From the NCBI GenBank assembly GCA_029224185.1, contig CM055196.1, positions 20,734,509-20,798,508 on the forward strand: DNA of 64,000 nt. Direction: 5' to 3'. The notes under the pieces were generated by a model. The model was not told the origin of the DNA. It ran no database searches and saw only the letters and a list, made by a program, of their open reading frames with translations. Of the stretch, positions 23,623 through 36,548 are shown in pieces. Position 1 is the stretch's first letter, and each line of letters starts with the position of its first letter. This DNA is from Karalla daura (Eukaryota > Chordata > Actinopteri > Chaetodontiformes > Leiognathidae). A program made the position numbers and the translations under genes.

Positions 23623-26600
23623 CTAAGTTTGATCACAGAAAGCAGGTCACACAGTTGGTTTAGTCGGGGCTTGGGGCAGAAGGTCCAGACAGGCCCGCAG
23701 ACAAGTTAATTTAAGTAATTTAAGTCAGTAACAGAAATTACACACAGCCAGACAGGCCCAAGAGCCACATAAGATATCAAAATACCTGTATTCAGTACGG
23801 CTGGTACATCTCACATTTGGTTTCAAGTTTCTGTTTCCCTGCTATTGCTCATCACCAGTCATATCACTCCTAAATTTGTCTGTGTACACACGTGACTATG
23901 TGTGCATTGTACAGTGTCCAAAACCTGCCTACGGTTCTAATTATTACAGGGCCAAACTGGAATCCACAACGGGGTACAAAAAAAAAAAAAACACAAATTG
24001 AGCTTAATGACTTGCCGGAAGGACACAGTTTATACACATGAAGGTCTTCCGAAAATTAATAAGACGCCTAGACACAAGAGATGAGCAGTAACTATTTTTC
24101 GGATGTGTTGCAGCAGATGAATGTAAAAAAAAAAAAGAAATTGTTTTGGTCACAAAGAGTGATTTGAGCATTTGAATTACTCCTCAGAGCATTGAGAATA
24201 GAAGCATTTTACTAGATAGGGAGTGCACATCACAAGCCTGTGTGCCCGCCTGCTTGTCTCGAACCAAACACCTTTCAGTCTTGACATGTTGACGCCGTGT
24301 GGGGCACGGCTTACTTACTTAAGGCAGGAGCATGTGGCGACCCCGGCTGCTCCTCTGCTGTCAGGTCGGCAGCTCTGCCTCCAGGCTGTCTGGACAGTCT
24401 TAATGTACTCTGAAGCTCCACTGTGCTGAATTCACACTCTTTGCCACTTTTTCTTAACCCTGTTATCCTTTCCATCTGTGGAGGTTCAACAGCTGCCAAA
24501 CGCATGCTACCATGCACTCGCACCTGCTTTCCTTTAGTAATGTGTACTCCGCGATCTTTCTCTTTTTATCTGTAGTGACTTTCACAGATAGAGGCCAGTA
24601 ACAAAGTCTCATGTTCCCAGAGAGCATGAAGTGATTGGGCTACTGAATTCAGTTAAAATTTGCATTGCTGGTAAGAACTGCAAACACAAGCGTTAACATT
24701 TAATCAAACAAGATGAAGCTGATTTCGATTTGACAGCTAATTAATGCAACAGCATGTTACCATATTATCATAAATAATTACAAAAAAGGCTGGTACAACA
24801 ATGACTGCAATATATTGTCAGGCAAAAAACAGGCTACATGTAACTAGCCGTATGAGCAGCCTACACAGTCTCACTATTCACCTCCAGAGGGTTGGTAATT
24901 AACACAAAGGTTAATGTCAAACATTCACAGCAGACTAAAAGTTGTTTGATCAGACTGACAGCCCGTCACGATTGTAATTGTAATGCAATTCAACACAATG
25001 CAAAACACTAGAATAATCTTATTACCTTGCTGGGGAGCAAGGCTTTGTAGCCTTTATAATTGAAATTACTTGTGACAGCATTTGCTGGTTCGCTGCATTG
25101 TCTCCCATCAGTGGGCAAATGAAAATGTGAGTAGGCAGAGGAAACTTTGTGACCGAGGAGATGGAAGGTTTTCCTATCAAATTAGGGAGAAGAAGGTGAA
25201 AGTGACATTTAAAATCCATCTCAGCAACTTCCTGACCTGACACAATGGTGTTGATAATCAGCTTTGTATAAAAATTACACCTGGCTAGTTTTCACTTTTT
25301 GGTAAACTCATTTTATGCAACATTAAAGACTGTGCCTGTTCAAACATCCCATCAGACATCCCCTGATAAAGGCTCCAACCATGTCGGCAGCTATTTTTAC
25401 CACCCAAAGAATGCTGAGCAAAGAGCAGATTATTTGGGATGCACTCTGGCACCAGTATATATGCACTAGTCTCCTACTAAGTGCGAATGTCCGCAGGCGA
25501 TCTCTCCATCTGGCGACACACTGCAGGCCAGACTGTCCCAGTCACTACCCCGTACCCTCCCTCTCCACACTGCAACCCCAAAGACATGCACAGGACAACA
25601 ACTCGCCTCTTATCCAGCGCCCCCCACCCTGGTCTCAGCATCGTCCTCTGTCCTTTGGGTCCTGCAGGCTCTTTGATAGTCTCACAGGCGACATATGTGA
25701 GTCTGATTAGCATATGGCTGTGGGTTACTGCATTCCAGAGCCCACAGCAGGACGTGGCCAGGGAAAGCTGCAGGGAGGACTGTAATTGATTCAGAGTAGT
25801 CTCTCCCTAAAGCATGGTGGTGGAAGAAGACCCTAAAATAGTCTGGGCATCTACAGTGTACCTGAGCTCGAACTTCTGCCGCTTTCAGAGAGTCAGAAAT
25901 GTACATTAGACTGTATCTATTTTTGTATTTGTTCAGACTGAGCTGGTTTGATGTGACACTTTCAAGGGAGCTTTGTGTATGCGAATGTCTGCATTCCTCT
26001 GTAATGAACACCTCAGCTGAGGACTAAAAGATAATGACATGTCAAATTCTTCCAATGCCAAAGTCGCAGCTATGTGTTAAAGTTACGTCTGAAGGAAAAA
26101 TAATGAGAGGAATACTAATCATAGCTAATTTCAACACAAATGAAGGTTGAGCTGTAATTTTTATCCCTGTCAAGATGGGGACAGAGATGCCTGTAGGGCA
26201 GGATGATTAATCATACACCTCTCATCTGGAAACACGCAGGTAGAAATTCACTTGAACACACTTTGTGTGTAAATCAGTTTACAGGACTGCAGTGATTGCA
26301 TACATGCCAAACCAGACCTGCGCAGGCTTTGTGAATGCTGACCGAGGATTATATCCAAGATATGAAATGCCATTTTGTGATCTGATATATTTTATCATTA
26401 GTCTTGACTTTGTAAACATATTGCCATGTTATTTGTAAACAGATTATTAATGATAACCTCTGTTCATGCCACTAGCACTGATCTCAGTTGATGTCAGTTG
26501 CACGATCCAGAAACATATCCGTTCATTCACTGTTCATGCAGCAGTGTCGACACCAAGTACCAGAGTTTTATCTTTGAGAGGGCAGACATTGCACCTCTGA

Positions 26601-28329
26601 CAAATGTTTTAATTTAGCATAATTACTTTGATGTCTCTCCAAAGTAAACTTGAGTTCTCTCATGTCGTCAAGTAGATGTACAGTGAAGTTACAATTCTCA
26701 ATTCTTCTCTGAAACTGGAGTAGCTCCTAAATGAGTGCTCAAGAGGGGGGGCAATAGTCCTTTTAATTTTTCTTGGCTGATAAAAAATAAATCAGTAATA
26801 GGCATCAAATCTAATATTTAACTTCTAAAGGCCACAGATTGCATCTCCAGACAGGTTTTGCCAGCACTTATCTTTGTCAAATGCCACCTTAGATTCTAGT
26901 TAGTGGCCTTCTCTCTCATGGTCTTAACTTCTTAATCTTGGCAGAAGAACATTCAGAATCGTTTTGTCAGACGCTGATGTCCCAATACTTACTGAGTACT
27001 CATAAAAGGTCGCGGCGAGAGCGGCGATGCCTCTTTGAATGCCATAGTCTGCCACATTCTCTGACGGTATTAAATCTATTTATACAGGAACAATTGTGTA
27101 GGCTTCCACTAACTTCCACTGTCAACTTGATGCACCGTTCTGCACTGTCCTAAATCTGGTGAGTAACATTCGTGCAAAAATAAACAAATGTTTTAGCTGT
27201 ACATATGATCTACTTTTGACATGTGAAAATGATCTCGGCGAATGATGTCATAAGTGTTGCCAGGCGACAGTAAGTTGTCTTCAAGATGTGTTTCTGTGTT
27301 TTCCTTCTCAGCCATCATACTACAGCCTTGTTTGTATTACACAGAAAACACTCTGAACCAGACCGCGTGAGTAACGTCACATGCTCATTGTCAGACACAA
27401 ACGCATCGACGTGTCGCTCCACGTTGAATATGTTGTGCGAGGTCTTTCATTGCAAAGCCGACATCGTCAGGGCAATGTGCCTTCATCTCTCAGGAGGCTT
27501 ACGTGGCCGGGGCGTGATTGTCTCTTTGAATTAATGGCCCCCTGTTCGAGTGAAAACTAGAACAGCGGCATAATTAAAATCCACTCTATATTCTGCCATG
27601 GCCCCCCTCGCTGTACCAGGTGAGTGATGCTTTGCTGCATGTGGTGCCTTTGCACTGCTTGGGTGGTTTTCAGTACAGATCAAATGGAATCAAACTGCAC
27701 GTCTGAAACTGGATGAATTAATATAATGCGTTAAAAGGTCGTCATCATGGCAGATTAAATGGAATTAAGTATATGCATTGCAAAGTCGGTATTTAAATAT
27801 TGGATGTTGGCACCTTTAAACGCCTGCCGCCTTCCTTCCTGGTTGACTCCATAAGTGCTCTAAAGCTTTTGAGGTTTGGTGTCAAGTGATTCGTCTGTTT
27901 GTCCAGAGTGTTTTTTATTTATTTTTGGCTGTGTACATTGTGCACTCGGCCTCGGCCCCTACGCCATCCCTGTAGTCCTTGTGTGTGATGCCAGTTTAAT
28001 TATTCATTAAAACTCCAGTCAATCTTTCAGGGGTGTTGTCAGACATTTCATGAGAAGCCCGACGACTGACATTCAACAGAGCACAACAGAGACAGAAATC
28101 AATATTCCAATATTGTCAAAGGACATGGCGGCAATGTTTGCCCATCGTTTTGTAGACACTGGCACCAGTCCAGGGGCCACACCTCTACTTTGTCGACTAT
28201 CAGGTTTTAAAAAGACTCCACACTCCTCATGTTACGAGTTACATTGCCCCTCATCATCACGTCAATGTCAAATATTGTCTTGCCACTTCTGTTTTCTTTC
28301 TGGCACCAATCATTTGCTTTTCTGATGCT
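23623..28329. other. Non-coding stretch, no gene seen
   Basis: There are A-rich runs (A14 at 23978-23991, a broken A run near 24126-24138) and otherwise unique sequence. At 25380-25790 three overlapping open frames on both strands lie in a C-rich patch with a CTCF-like word (25614-25632). At 27598-27625 a gccATGG start context is followed by a consensus splice donor, discussed as a finding. No protein family is recognisable. Confidence 0.55.
25614..25632 (-). promoter_or_regulatory. CTCF-like motif, minus strand
   Basis: On the minus strand the word GTGGGGGGCGCTGG matches the GC-rich half of the CTCF consensus (CCAGGGGGCGCTA). The outer CCAG/CTGG bases form a short dyad. The motif sits in a C-rich patch, which raises the chance rate. 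Confidence 0.25.
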
Positions 28330-28604
28330 TTTTTTATGACCCTGTCTCTTAACCCTGTTTTTATGTTTTCACTGATTCGTGTTATCTCTGGTTATCAACC
28401 TTGCATTCTGCACCCATCACTGAGTTTTGCCCTCGCCTATTTAGATTCTGTTAGTCAGTGATTTCAGGAAATCCTTTATCAGATCCTCGAGAATGTGATT
28501 GTCGTTGCTTTGTTCATCCTGGGCCTTGTTTTGCCCTTGTTTATGGATTAAAGTGACTCTTCACAAGTGCATTATTGTGCTCTGCACTACATTTGGATCC
28601 TGCC
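28330..28604 (+). mobile_element. Retroelement-like pyrimidine-rich repeat, 3' portion
   Basis: The sequence is T/C-rich with words such as 'gaccctgtctct', 'gttttgccctcgcc' and 'ggccttgttttgcccttgtt'. It ends with 'ggattaaagtgact' and 'tgcactacatttggatcctg'. This ending (an AATAAA/ATTAAA-like word, then a 'gcatttgggtcctgcc'-type sequence) is common to several abundant teleost repeats. No coding capacity is seen, and the start is uncertain. Confidence 0.5.
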
Positions 28605-29182
28605 AAGAGCCCTCCACCTTATCTACAGCCACTCCATTGGTATTTTTGGTCTGAACACGCACTTATCGTTGTGTTTCAACAGAATTTACCACCGCTGATA
28701 CTGAGGAGAGCCCCTTTAAACCCAGCTCCTTAAAGACCAATAAGCTTTGTTCTTGGGAACAGTGACTGCACACCAGGCACCCCTACCCCCCATCTACTCT
28801 GCAAACCCCTGCACCTCAAAGGTCAGGTGAGAGAATAAGTCAAAGCCTTTAATTACCGGGGAATAAAGACAGGCTGTCCTCTGTCTTTCTCCTAAAATGC
28901 TGACACAGTGTGCCTGCCCGAGCTGGGACTGTTAGTGCAGAGACCTAAAGCTGCAGCTCATGATTGGTGCAGAGAGCATCTTTTAGCCCCAGCTGTCAAA
29001 GTCCATATGGTTCAGACTTCAGCTGTAGCTCATGCAGCAGAGACCACATGTCCTGAGCTCAGCTGCAGACAAATCTCAGGAAACAGGACATTTTTACAGT
29101 CATGTTCAATTTCTTATTGATTCAATATTACATCCCATTACAACTCTATCTTAAGAACAAGTGAGGCAAGACCATACTGTGT
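28605..29182. other. Short non-coding block with an internal duplication
   Basis: No gene is supported. Two similar words of about 30 bases (28947-28980 and 29018-29050) share AGCTGCAGCTCATG / AGCTGTAGCTCATG followed by GCAGAGA. The surroundings are rich in CAGCTG-type E-boxes. Confidence 0.5.
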
Positions 29183-29445
29183 CTCAGAGGTTAGTGCCTT
29201 TCAGCAAGAAGGTTGTCAGATTGAAAGAGTTTTCTCCTGTTTGTTCCCACAATGTCCCACAATATGCATGTTTAGGTCAGTTGGAGACTAAATTATCCTG
29301 AGGTGTGAGTTTGATAATTAATGGTGTGTGTGTGTCCCCCGTAATGAACTAGTGATGTGTTCAGAGTGTGTTCTCTACCTTCACCCTGTGTGTGCTTAAG
29401 ACAGACCCCTGCCACACCAAAGCAGGTAAGATAAGGGATGGATGA
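29183..29445 (+). mobile_element. Teleost interspersed repeat, copy C, forward orientation
   Basis: Recognisable parts in order are 'gaggttagtgcctttcagca', 'agaaggttgtcagattgaaa', 'tttgttcccacaatgtccca', 'aatatgcatgtttaggtcag', 'ttggagactaaattatcctg', 'aggtgtgag' and the tail 'gataagggatggatgaa'. It is strongly diverged, roughly full length, and one of only two forward copies in the window. Confidence 0.75.
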
Positions 29446-31380
29446 ACCCAACAATATAAGGGTATGACTGCCCTGGTGGATCTTTTCACACATTATGCGG
29501 CACTCTAGATTGTGACCGCCAACAAAATTTGATTTGTCTTAGTCTTGCTTGATTTTGTTCTGACGATGCTGTGTTTATTGCCAGGGTTGATTTTGCTGCA
29601 AAACTACTTGAAAAGAGTGAGGAAAAGGCTATTCTGGATAAAAAAAAAAGATGTCATTCAAAAAAACATTGCCTGTGAAGGGGTTTGTTGCTATATCTGA
29701 ACTCATATTATAGGCAGTGGTAATCAGAATTGCATTATTTTGATATTTATTGCAGATTCACATTTGATCTCTAGATGTTATGTATCTGTCATTTGCAGAA
29801 ACGCACAGTGCAAACATGTCTGATGATTGGGTTGGCAACAAAGCTGGGTTGGTTTACACAGATGTCGATTTGGCACCGTTTCCTCTGTTGCTGCCAGGTT
29901 AATGGAGGATCAATAATGCCCTCATTCCATGTGTTGTAGGTTTTGTACAAAATGGCGAAACTGAATATCACTCAATATTTTATGTCAGTTGTATATTTCT
30001 TCTTTTTTTTTTAGATTATCGTTAATGATGGCAAGCACTGCTTTATTTAATCTCATAAACAATGTTTTCTTTTGCTTTTAGAAATTTTTGTCACTTCAGG
30101 ACCATGTCTGCATCTATCTATCTGCATCTATCAACTGTTGTTACATTTACAAGCATAAATACAGCTTATGTACATGCATTCATACACAATTTGTTTGCTC
30201 TTCATGAGGCACCAAACCTTACTGTGCCAGTAGGGGAGGGCTGATATCTTTGAACCAAAATACAAATTCTCTCTGGAAAGTAATCCAACCAAAAAACATG
30301 GTTGATATTTGTTGTTGATATTGATGCCTCTAAGGTCTGTTAAAAATATGCAATACTGTTAATTGTAATTTACCTCTCGCACCTCTATCACCTGCCTTGA
30401 CTGGGCTGTAGCCCATTTTCCTTTTAAGTCACATACAAGTGACACGAAAATCATAGATCAACTGTTCCCCTTAGACGTCAATTTCTTTCCTTCCAAAATG
30501 TGAATATTTTGAGACCATAGCATCTGTCAAAGCTAAATATGTTTATTTTATATTTAGTGTCACCCTGCTGCTGTTTACTCCACTCCAGTGATTCTCCAGG
30601 CGGATGCCTTTCCTGCACGCTTTTTGCACACGTTCCGCCTCCTGGCAGAAAGTTTGGTCATTAGAACTAGATGGCAGCGTTGCAGAAACGGCAGCCTCCC
30701 TCCGAAACTGCCACACTCCTGAGATAACGGGCCTCTGCATCCTCCACTCCCTCCCCTCCACCCCATCTCTCCTATCTGCCTCTCTTACGCTACATCTCCT
30801 CCTCCTGCTCCTGTCTCAGACTCTGTGTGTGTCTCTCTGTCTCCTTTAATTCCCCTCCGTCATCACCTGTATCTTTCATTGCTGGATCATGTCCAATACC
30901 CACCCAGACGCCTCTGTGGACCAAAGGCTCTCGTTCCCCTTCCACTAATGACCTTGCTCTGTGTGCCTGGTTACTGATTGGTTGTGGTACTGCTGATACC
31001 AAATAAAATGGTTTGGTGTCTCCCAAGGAATAAATGATTAATTTCCTTCGTTTCCTTGGGAACAAGCAAAGTCCCCATGGATAACCATACAGATAATAAA
31101 GCAGAATTGAAATAATTTGTTATATGGAGCTGATCTGATGAGCAAATTTTCCATTGAAGTACTTGAGTGAGGTAGACGTCAAAGATGACTAATTTTCAGC
31201 CAATGTTAGAGTTGTCAGGGTAGTAACTTGCATTGATATGTGGCACATGACAGGATATTAAACCTGTTTGTTTTTACCTATGAATGATTTATCCAGCTGT
31301 GACTAAACACAAGTGACGTTATTGATTTCACATTTTGTAAGAACAGGAACATGTTCATGTTGGAGGCATTCAGCCATGCA
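29446..31380. other. Non-coding stretch, no gene seen
   Basis: The sequence is mostly unique. At 30600-30850 there is a pyrimidine-rich patch open in overlapping frames on both strands, preceded by a CTCF-like word (30664-30677). No domain is recognisable. Confidence 0.55.
30664..30677 (+). promoter_or_regulatory. CTCF-like motif
   Basis: GAACTAGATGGCAG matches the CCACTAGATGGCAG form of the CTCF core at 12 of 14 positions, with ACTAGATGGCAG intact. Of the CTCF-like words in the window this and the one at 8838 are the best. Binding is not shown. Confidence 0.35.
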
Positions 31381-31527
31381 TTCGTTTGCTAAACTGCTTA
31401 TCGTGTTCAGGGTCACAGGGGACCCGGCTGATCCCACTGCACAGTGGGGAGGACGGCAGAGCCCGGGTGGGTCATGAGTCTGGGTTAAGAAACATACAGG
31501 CAGACAACATCATTCACACAGATTCAC
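31381..31527 (-). mobile_element. Teleost interspersed repeat, copy G, tail half only
   Basis: The reverse-oriented tail half is present: 'aactgcttatcgtgttcagg', 'gtcacaggggacccggctga', 'tcccactgcacagtggggag' and 'acaacatcattcacac'. In the consensus this corresponds to the part just before the terminal 'ggatggatgga'. The head half is missing. Confidence 0.65.
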
Positions 31528-31898
31528 TGCAATGCAGCTTTCCTCAGCTGTGTGTCTGAGTGTCTGTCTCTGTGCATGGGGGTGTGTGAACGATGCCAGG
31601 AAACTGTATATGTGCCAACTATTAATGATTCGTAGCAACTTGTCGGGGGTCAAAAGTCAGTCTCAACCTTGGGAACAACAAAGGTGTTCCTCATTAACTT
31701 GGTCATCATCACCCACAGGTCCATGGCAATTTAAGAAACTTCAGCTCAACCTTTACCCACTGTTTTCAAGGTTAGAGACGAACTGTTGACCTCAATTCAA
31801 AGACATGGCTTGTGTTGCAACATGTTGCAAAGATGTTCTGTTATTTTGCCCACCTACAAAACGCTGTCACAGAAAGAAAAAAAACAAAAAACATCCTC

Positions 31899-31921
31899 TT
31901 TTAATCCCTTGGGGATTAAAA
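31899..31921. repeat. Perfect short palindrome/hairpin
   Basis: Ten-base arms TTTTAATCCC and GGGATTAAAA are separated by three bases. Such a hairpin can arise by chance in A+T-rich DNA. No T-run or other signal is tied to it. Confidence 0.8.
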
Positions 31922-34413
31922 TCTTCAACCAAACCTTCAAGCCACAACTGCCCCCTAAAGCAATAATTAATTACCAGCATTATATTCATTTCCATTTTTC
32001 AATTTAGATTAATTTTTAATTCCCAGGACCTCAGAGTTTCCCTTACCAAATTAAACTGAGAGTTCAAAATCAGATAAAGTACAGTCATTAAAAAAGATTC
32101 CTTGCTGCTGTTAAAGTCCCATCTTATGTAAGATTTTGCAAAGAGACTCCCTGTGAGATTTAGGGTAAACACAGGCACATCAGTCTGTAACAAATACATG
32201 AAAGCAACACTGAATCCGTATAATGTTCTTTAAGTCTGGTGACGTTACATTCCCACGTAGCTTTTCATCATTAACCTGCTCAACGAGGAGATGCTTCTCA
32301 GCTAAATTAATTTTGCTTATTTCCTCTTTGCATCATAAAGGCCATGCAGTGATAAATTGCCCATACATTATAGTTGTATAAAGACCAATAATCGTGTCCT
32401 GCTGTTGATGAATCACTGCTCCTTGACTAAACAGGTTCTCTGAGGTTGAGATGAAAGTGATTCCTTAGCTGGATGCGAGGAAAATGCACGTGGCACCACC
32501 ACCAACAACAACATCCCATCATAACTAATCCCTGCAGTAAAGGAGATTAGAAAACTGGCACCGCACTGTCTTGATGGTTACACTCACAAATTGACTTCAT
32601 GGACGCGGAGAGCAGAGCTTCTTGTTGATTTGTGGAATTATTTTCGAGACCATGTGGAGTTGCTTTTTCAAGGTCAAGTCCTGTCAACATATATAAAATG
32701 CTAGAACCAGACCGCATGGGACGTAGTTTACCAGTGTCAGAGGACTTTTAAATGTCGTCAGTCCCCTGCACCGATCCATCACTGTAATTCTAATCAGGCT
32801 TGTCCCTGTGGCGAGACACTGCTCCGAGCCACATAGCCTGAAAAAGCCTCATTTGTGCCTGCAATCCATTTAGGCTCAATTCCCCGTGAATTAGGCCTCG
32901 ACTCAGTTCTCTTCAGCTTTTTAGGTGATTTAAAAATGTATGAGCAATGTTGCAAAGTTACGCACTTGTCCCGTTGCTACATTTTTGACCGAGGTCTGAT
33001 GGAGACACTTTGCCTGTAATATTCAGCTAATATCTCGGACGTGCACGGGGGGAAGCAGCGTTCCATGCCAGCAGCATGCAAGCCATTTATCTCTCTTACG
33101 CCGTGCATGGCATTTCTTTGGGTAAGCTGTAATTTATACCACAGGCGATGACAGGCAGAAAAATACCTCCCATGTTTTCAAAGGCGATACGAGAAGGGCT
33201 TGTCTAAACGTCCCTGTCCTCCATCCGTCTCCATTGGCCTTTCGATATGCACACTTGAATCTCTTCATCCGAGGCTCTCTGGCACCAGCATCCTGTGGAT
33301 GGCCCTATAGGCAGACAGGCAGAGAGCACTTCACTTCCTCCCACACTCATCTGCAGATTTGAGTAGTGGGATGTGGCCTGGGGGATGCGCAGTGGGACAG
33401 ATCATTTAGAAGTAATGTATCACTGGGATATAATCAGCAGCCTCACAGGAAGGCAGTTTCACTTAGCTGAGGTGATATCTCTATAAGTAATACCGATTCG
33501 AGTTGATTTCATTATAAATGACGGAGAAATCAGTTGAAAAATTTGCACATACAATATGCAAATAAAAAAGATGGATAGGTTTGTAAAAAAGGATCCATCT
33601 ACTCCTTGTGTTTAGTGAATAATGTGTGACAAATTAAAGGTTAATGACGAATGACGAACAGAAAGTAATTGTCATAAAACATGAAAATTTGCTAATTTGT
33701 GTTTAAAAGAAATCACTTCCCTGCCTGAACAAGATTTCTGCATATTTATATGTCAAGGTGAATTGGACAACCAATAAAATAAATCCAATTTTATTTAAGC
33801 TGTTTTGAGTTTTGGGTGCATTTGACACCAACAGCACCATAAAAACAACATCAACAGGAAAATTAGGTGTTTAAAGGTGTTGATTGGGCAAACAAAGGTG
33901 TGAAATTTTGAACTTTTGATGTCAGAGCTGGAAAGTATAATGTTATCTAGTTTGTTAGCTTCAAAAACAAAAGCTGCAGATGTTTTGCGCTTATTGGTGG
34001 ACATGAAAAGCATGATTTTTTTTGTGAAAATCAATGCAGCGGAACCTAAGCTATCCTGACTTTTTGTCTCCTGAAATCTTTTGAAATAAACTCTTTAAAT
34101 GTTCGATGTCTCTTCTGATCACCTGTAATTTACCAGCAATGCACTGCCTGCTGGACAGCCTGAAATATCTTTATTTTGTGAAAAAAAAACAAAACAAAAC
34201 AGCACAAGTTAAATAAATTAGACAGCAACAAACTTGAAATCCTAAAACTAACAAACTATGACAACAGAGTATTAATCCAGTGCCTTAGGCAAGTCTGACG
34301 TAGGCCTGTCTCCCTGTAGAAAAGGGCTTTGGCTGTGTGGGAGAAAAACCGGCTCAATTGTCAGAGAGGCTAAGTGCTAAGGCAACACTGTTAGTCATCG
34401 ATTGCAAGCGATA

Positions 34414-34447
34414 GGGGTGGTGGTGGTGTTGTGAGGGGGGGGCGGGG
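34414..34447 (+). repeat. G-rich tract
   Basis: GGGG, then TGG units, then GGGGGGGG-C-GGGG. Four G tracts could form a quadruplex, but one loop is long (about 17 bases), so the prediction is weak. Confidence 0.6.
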
Positions 34448-36548
34448 CTGCATGCTATTTCCTGCGGGTGCCTGTGCAATCCCTCGTGTTTGGCTCGCCG
34501 TTTGTGTATGTAAGTATGTGCAAATGGAAAACTACTAGAAGGCCTCAGACAAAGCGAGGAAGGGCCCAATCATCTTTTCTTGTAAAGAACTCCACTGCAG
34601 CTGAAATGCTACAAAGCTGTTTGACTCAAACGCGCCTTTGTAGCGAGGATTGTTGTTCATCTCGAGTCGATCGCCATGGTTGGCTGGTCCCCATTGGGGC
34701 CAACCACCCTCAAAATGTATTCGCTGTTAACATTGTGAGGTGTTTTGGATGAAAGCATCCACCAAGGGGGATATACCGTCATTAAATTGCTCCAGGCACT
34801 AGAGATTTTTCAAAGATCTGCAGCATAAGCATAAGATGAACCAATGACAAACCTCATCTTTTTTTTTTCTATATTGTCGAATGAACTTGAGTCACTTAAC
34901 AGATGGCAATTTTGTTTTTGCCCAGTTTGCATTGCAAACACATTCAGAAGTGCTTAAAGGTGCAATGTGTACAGTGATGTATGGTTGAAGTACCTGTCGA
35001 GGATCACTTCAGATGTAGGGCGATGCACAACCGCAGTGAGCACAAACTGATATTCTCAACAGTATTTTCATTTCAGAAACAGTGCATGAAACAGCTGTAA
35101 GAATATTCCTTTCACTCTCTGCAAGTTTGTTTGTTATTTGTTTATTATTCATAACATTCAACTCCAAGGTACACACCTTTGATTGTTTTTTGATTGTTCT
35201 GAAGTTTTGAAAGGCTCATCTTACACATTGCAGTGTTGTATTTAGTTTAAATGCTGTATTGTTTTTAGGCCACCACCCCGCCCCCTTGGCCTTCAGGTTT
35301 TCAGTAAAATACATAAAAAAAACCTGAGCGCTTGGCAAGCATAATGCCACTTTAGCCACTTTAGGGCAGGTATCTTGCACAGCAACTGCTCTGAAATGCA
35401 TGCATCAACAGCAGAGTGCAACATGACCACGACTGGACAAGGCTTCAGCTCCTATCGCGCTTAGCAGGGAAAAGGGAACACGGCGATACGACAGGTATCT
35501 TTGCTCATCTCGGGCTTGACAATACAGCTGCCTGCAAATGTCTAGTCAGTTAACATTCAAATTCAAGCCCACATGTCTTTGCCAGTACGGAACAAAGGGA
35601 ACAGAAACCCCTGGTACAGTTAATCTGATGGACAGCAAGTGACTCAGCATACTGTATTTCTAGAGAGGGATGATCCGGATACAGTGTGTACACACCGCTA
35701 ACGCTCTTCATGGATTTTAATCATTCCTTCTCAACAGCAATTTCGCCAAAGCAGTGAGATGCAGAGACTATGCACGTGTGGCTTGAACTGTGCTCTGAAT
35801 CCAGGTTTTTGCTGTATAATTCCTTCAGTAATTAATTGTATTGCAGCCTAATTACAGTGAGGTATAACTACTACGATATTCTCTGGAGCTGTCTTGCTTT
35901 GCTTTTCTTGTATTCCCAGTTTTAATGTCCATGCCGCCTTAATTGGCTTTCTTTTAAGGCAGCACATATATGCCTGAACGCCCCAGGGCAAACAGCCTTG
36001 GAGTTTAGACCCGAATCACTATCTCCTTGCTCCATTGTTGCACAGCCTATGCAGGAAATCCCACGCCTATATTCTGTTCAGTAAATGCATATTTATGCAC
36101 TCGAGCAATAGATGTTCCTCACATTCAGTGTTTCAGTAACTATGGCAACAAGACGTTCCCTACTTGTTTTCATGAAAGGCCGAGGCTTAGTCTAATAGAA
36201 ATGCATTCTCAGGATCATTCCTACATCACATCAACTCCTGGCTATCAGCGCCTGAGGTGTGGATCGAATCCATGAGGGTTCCATGTGATGCCATCTCGCC
36301 TGATGCTTCCTCTACTGTTTTGCGACCACTGCACGGTAGCATACAGTATCTGGCGATATCATGATGAGGCTTCTGCAGATTAACAGCACACGTGTTGAGC
36401 TGTCATTCGAGCACAAAGTATTTTGATGCACATAACTGTGTTATTTGAGGCAGAGACAGATTCCACGTGTTAGACCGATGGCATGCATTGATGAGGGATC
36501 ATAACTTTTTTTTTTACTCTTTACTTGTGTGACTGCATACTCTTATCT

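Larger units (their letters stand above)
31528..36548. other. Non-coding stretch, no gene seen
   Basis: The sequence is largely unique. It contains a perfect short hairpin (31899-31921), an AAAAC-rich tract (34182-34201), a G-rich run (34414-34447) and a TAAT-palindrome patch (35815-35870). The interval 32630-33130 is unique and evenly composed, with AATTAGGCCTCGACTCAG-type words that could be regulatory. No protein is recognised. Confidence 0.55.

Noticed and set aside
36235..36285. tRNA-like word GGATCGAATCC near 36262
   Set aside because: One mismatch to the B box, no cloverleaf can be drawn, and no A box lies at the right distance.
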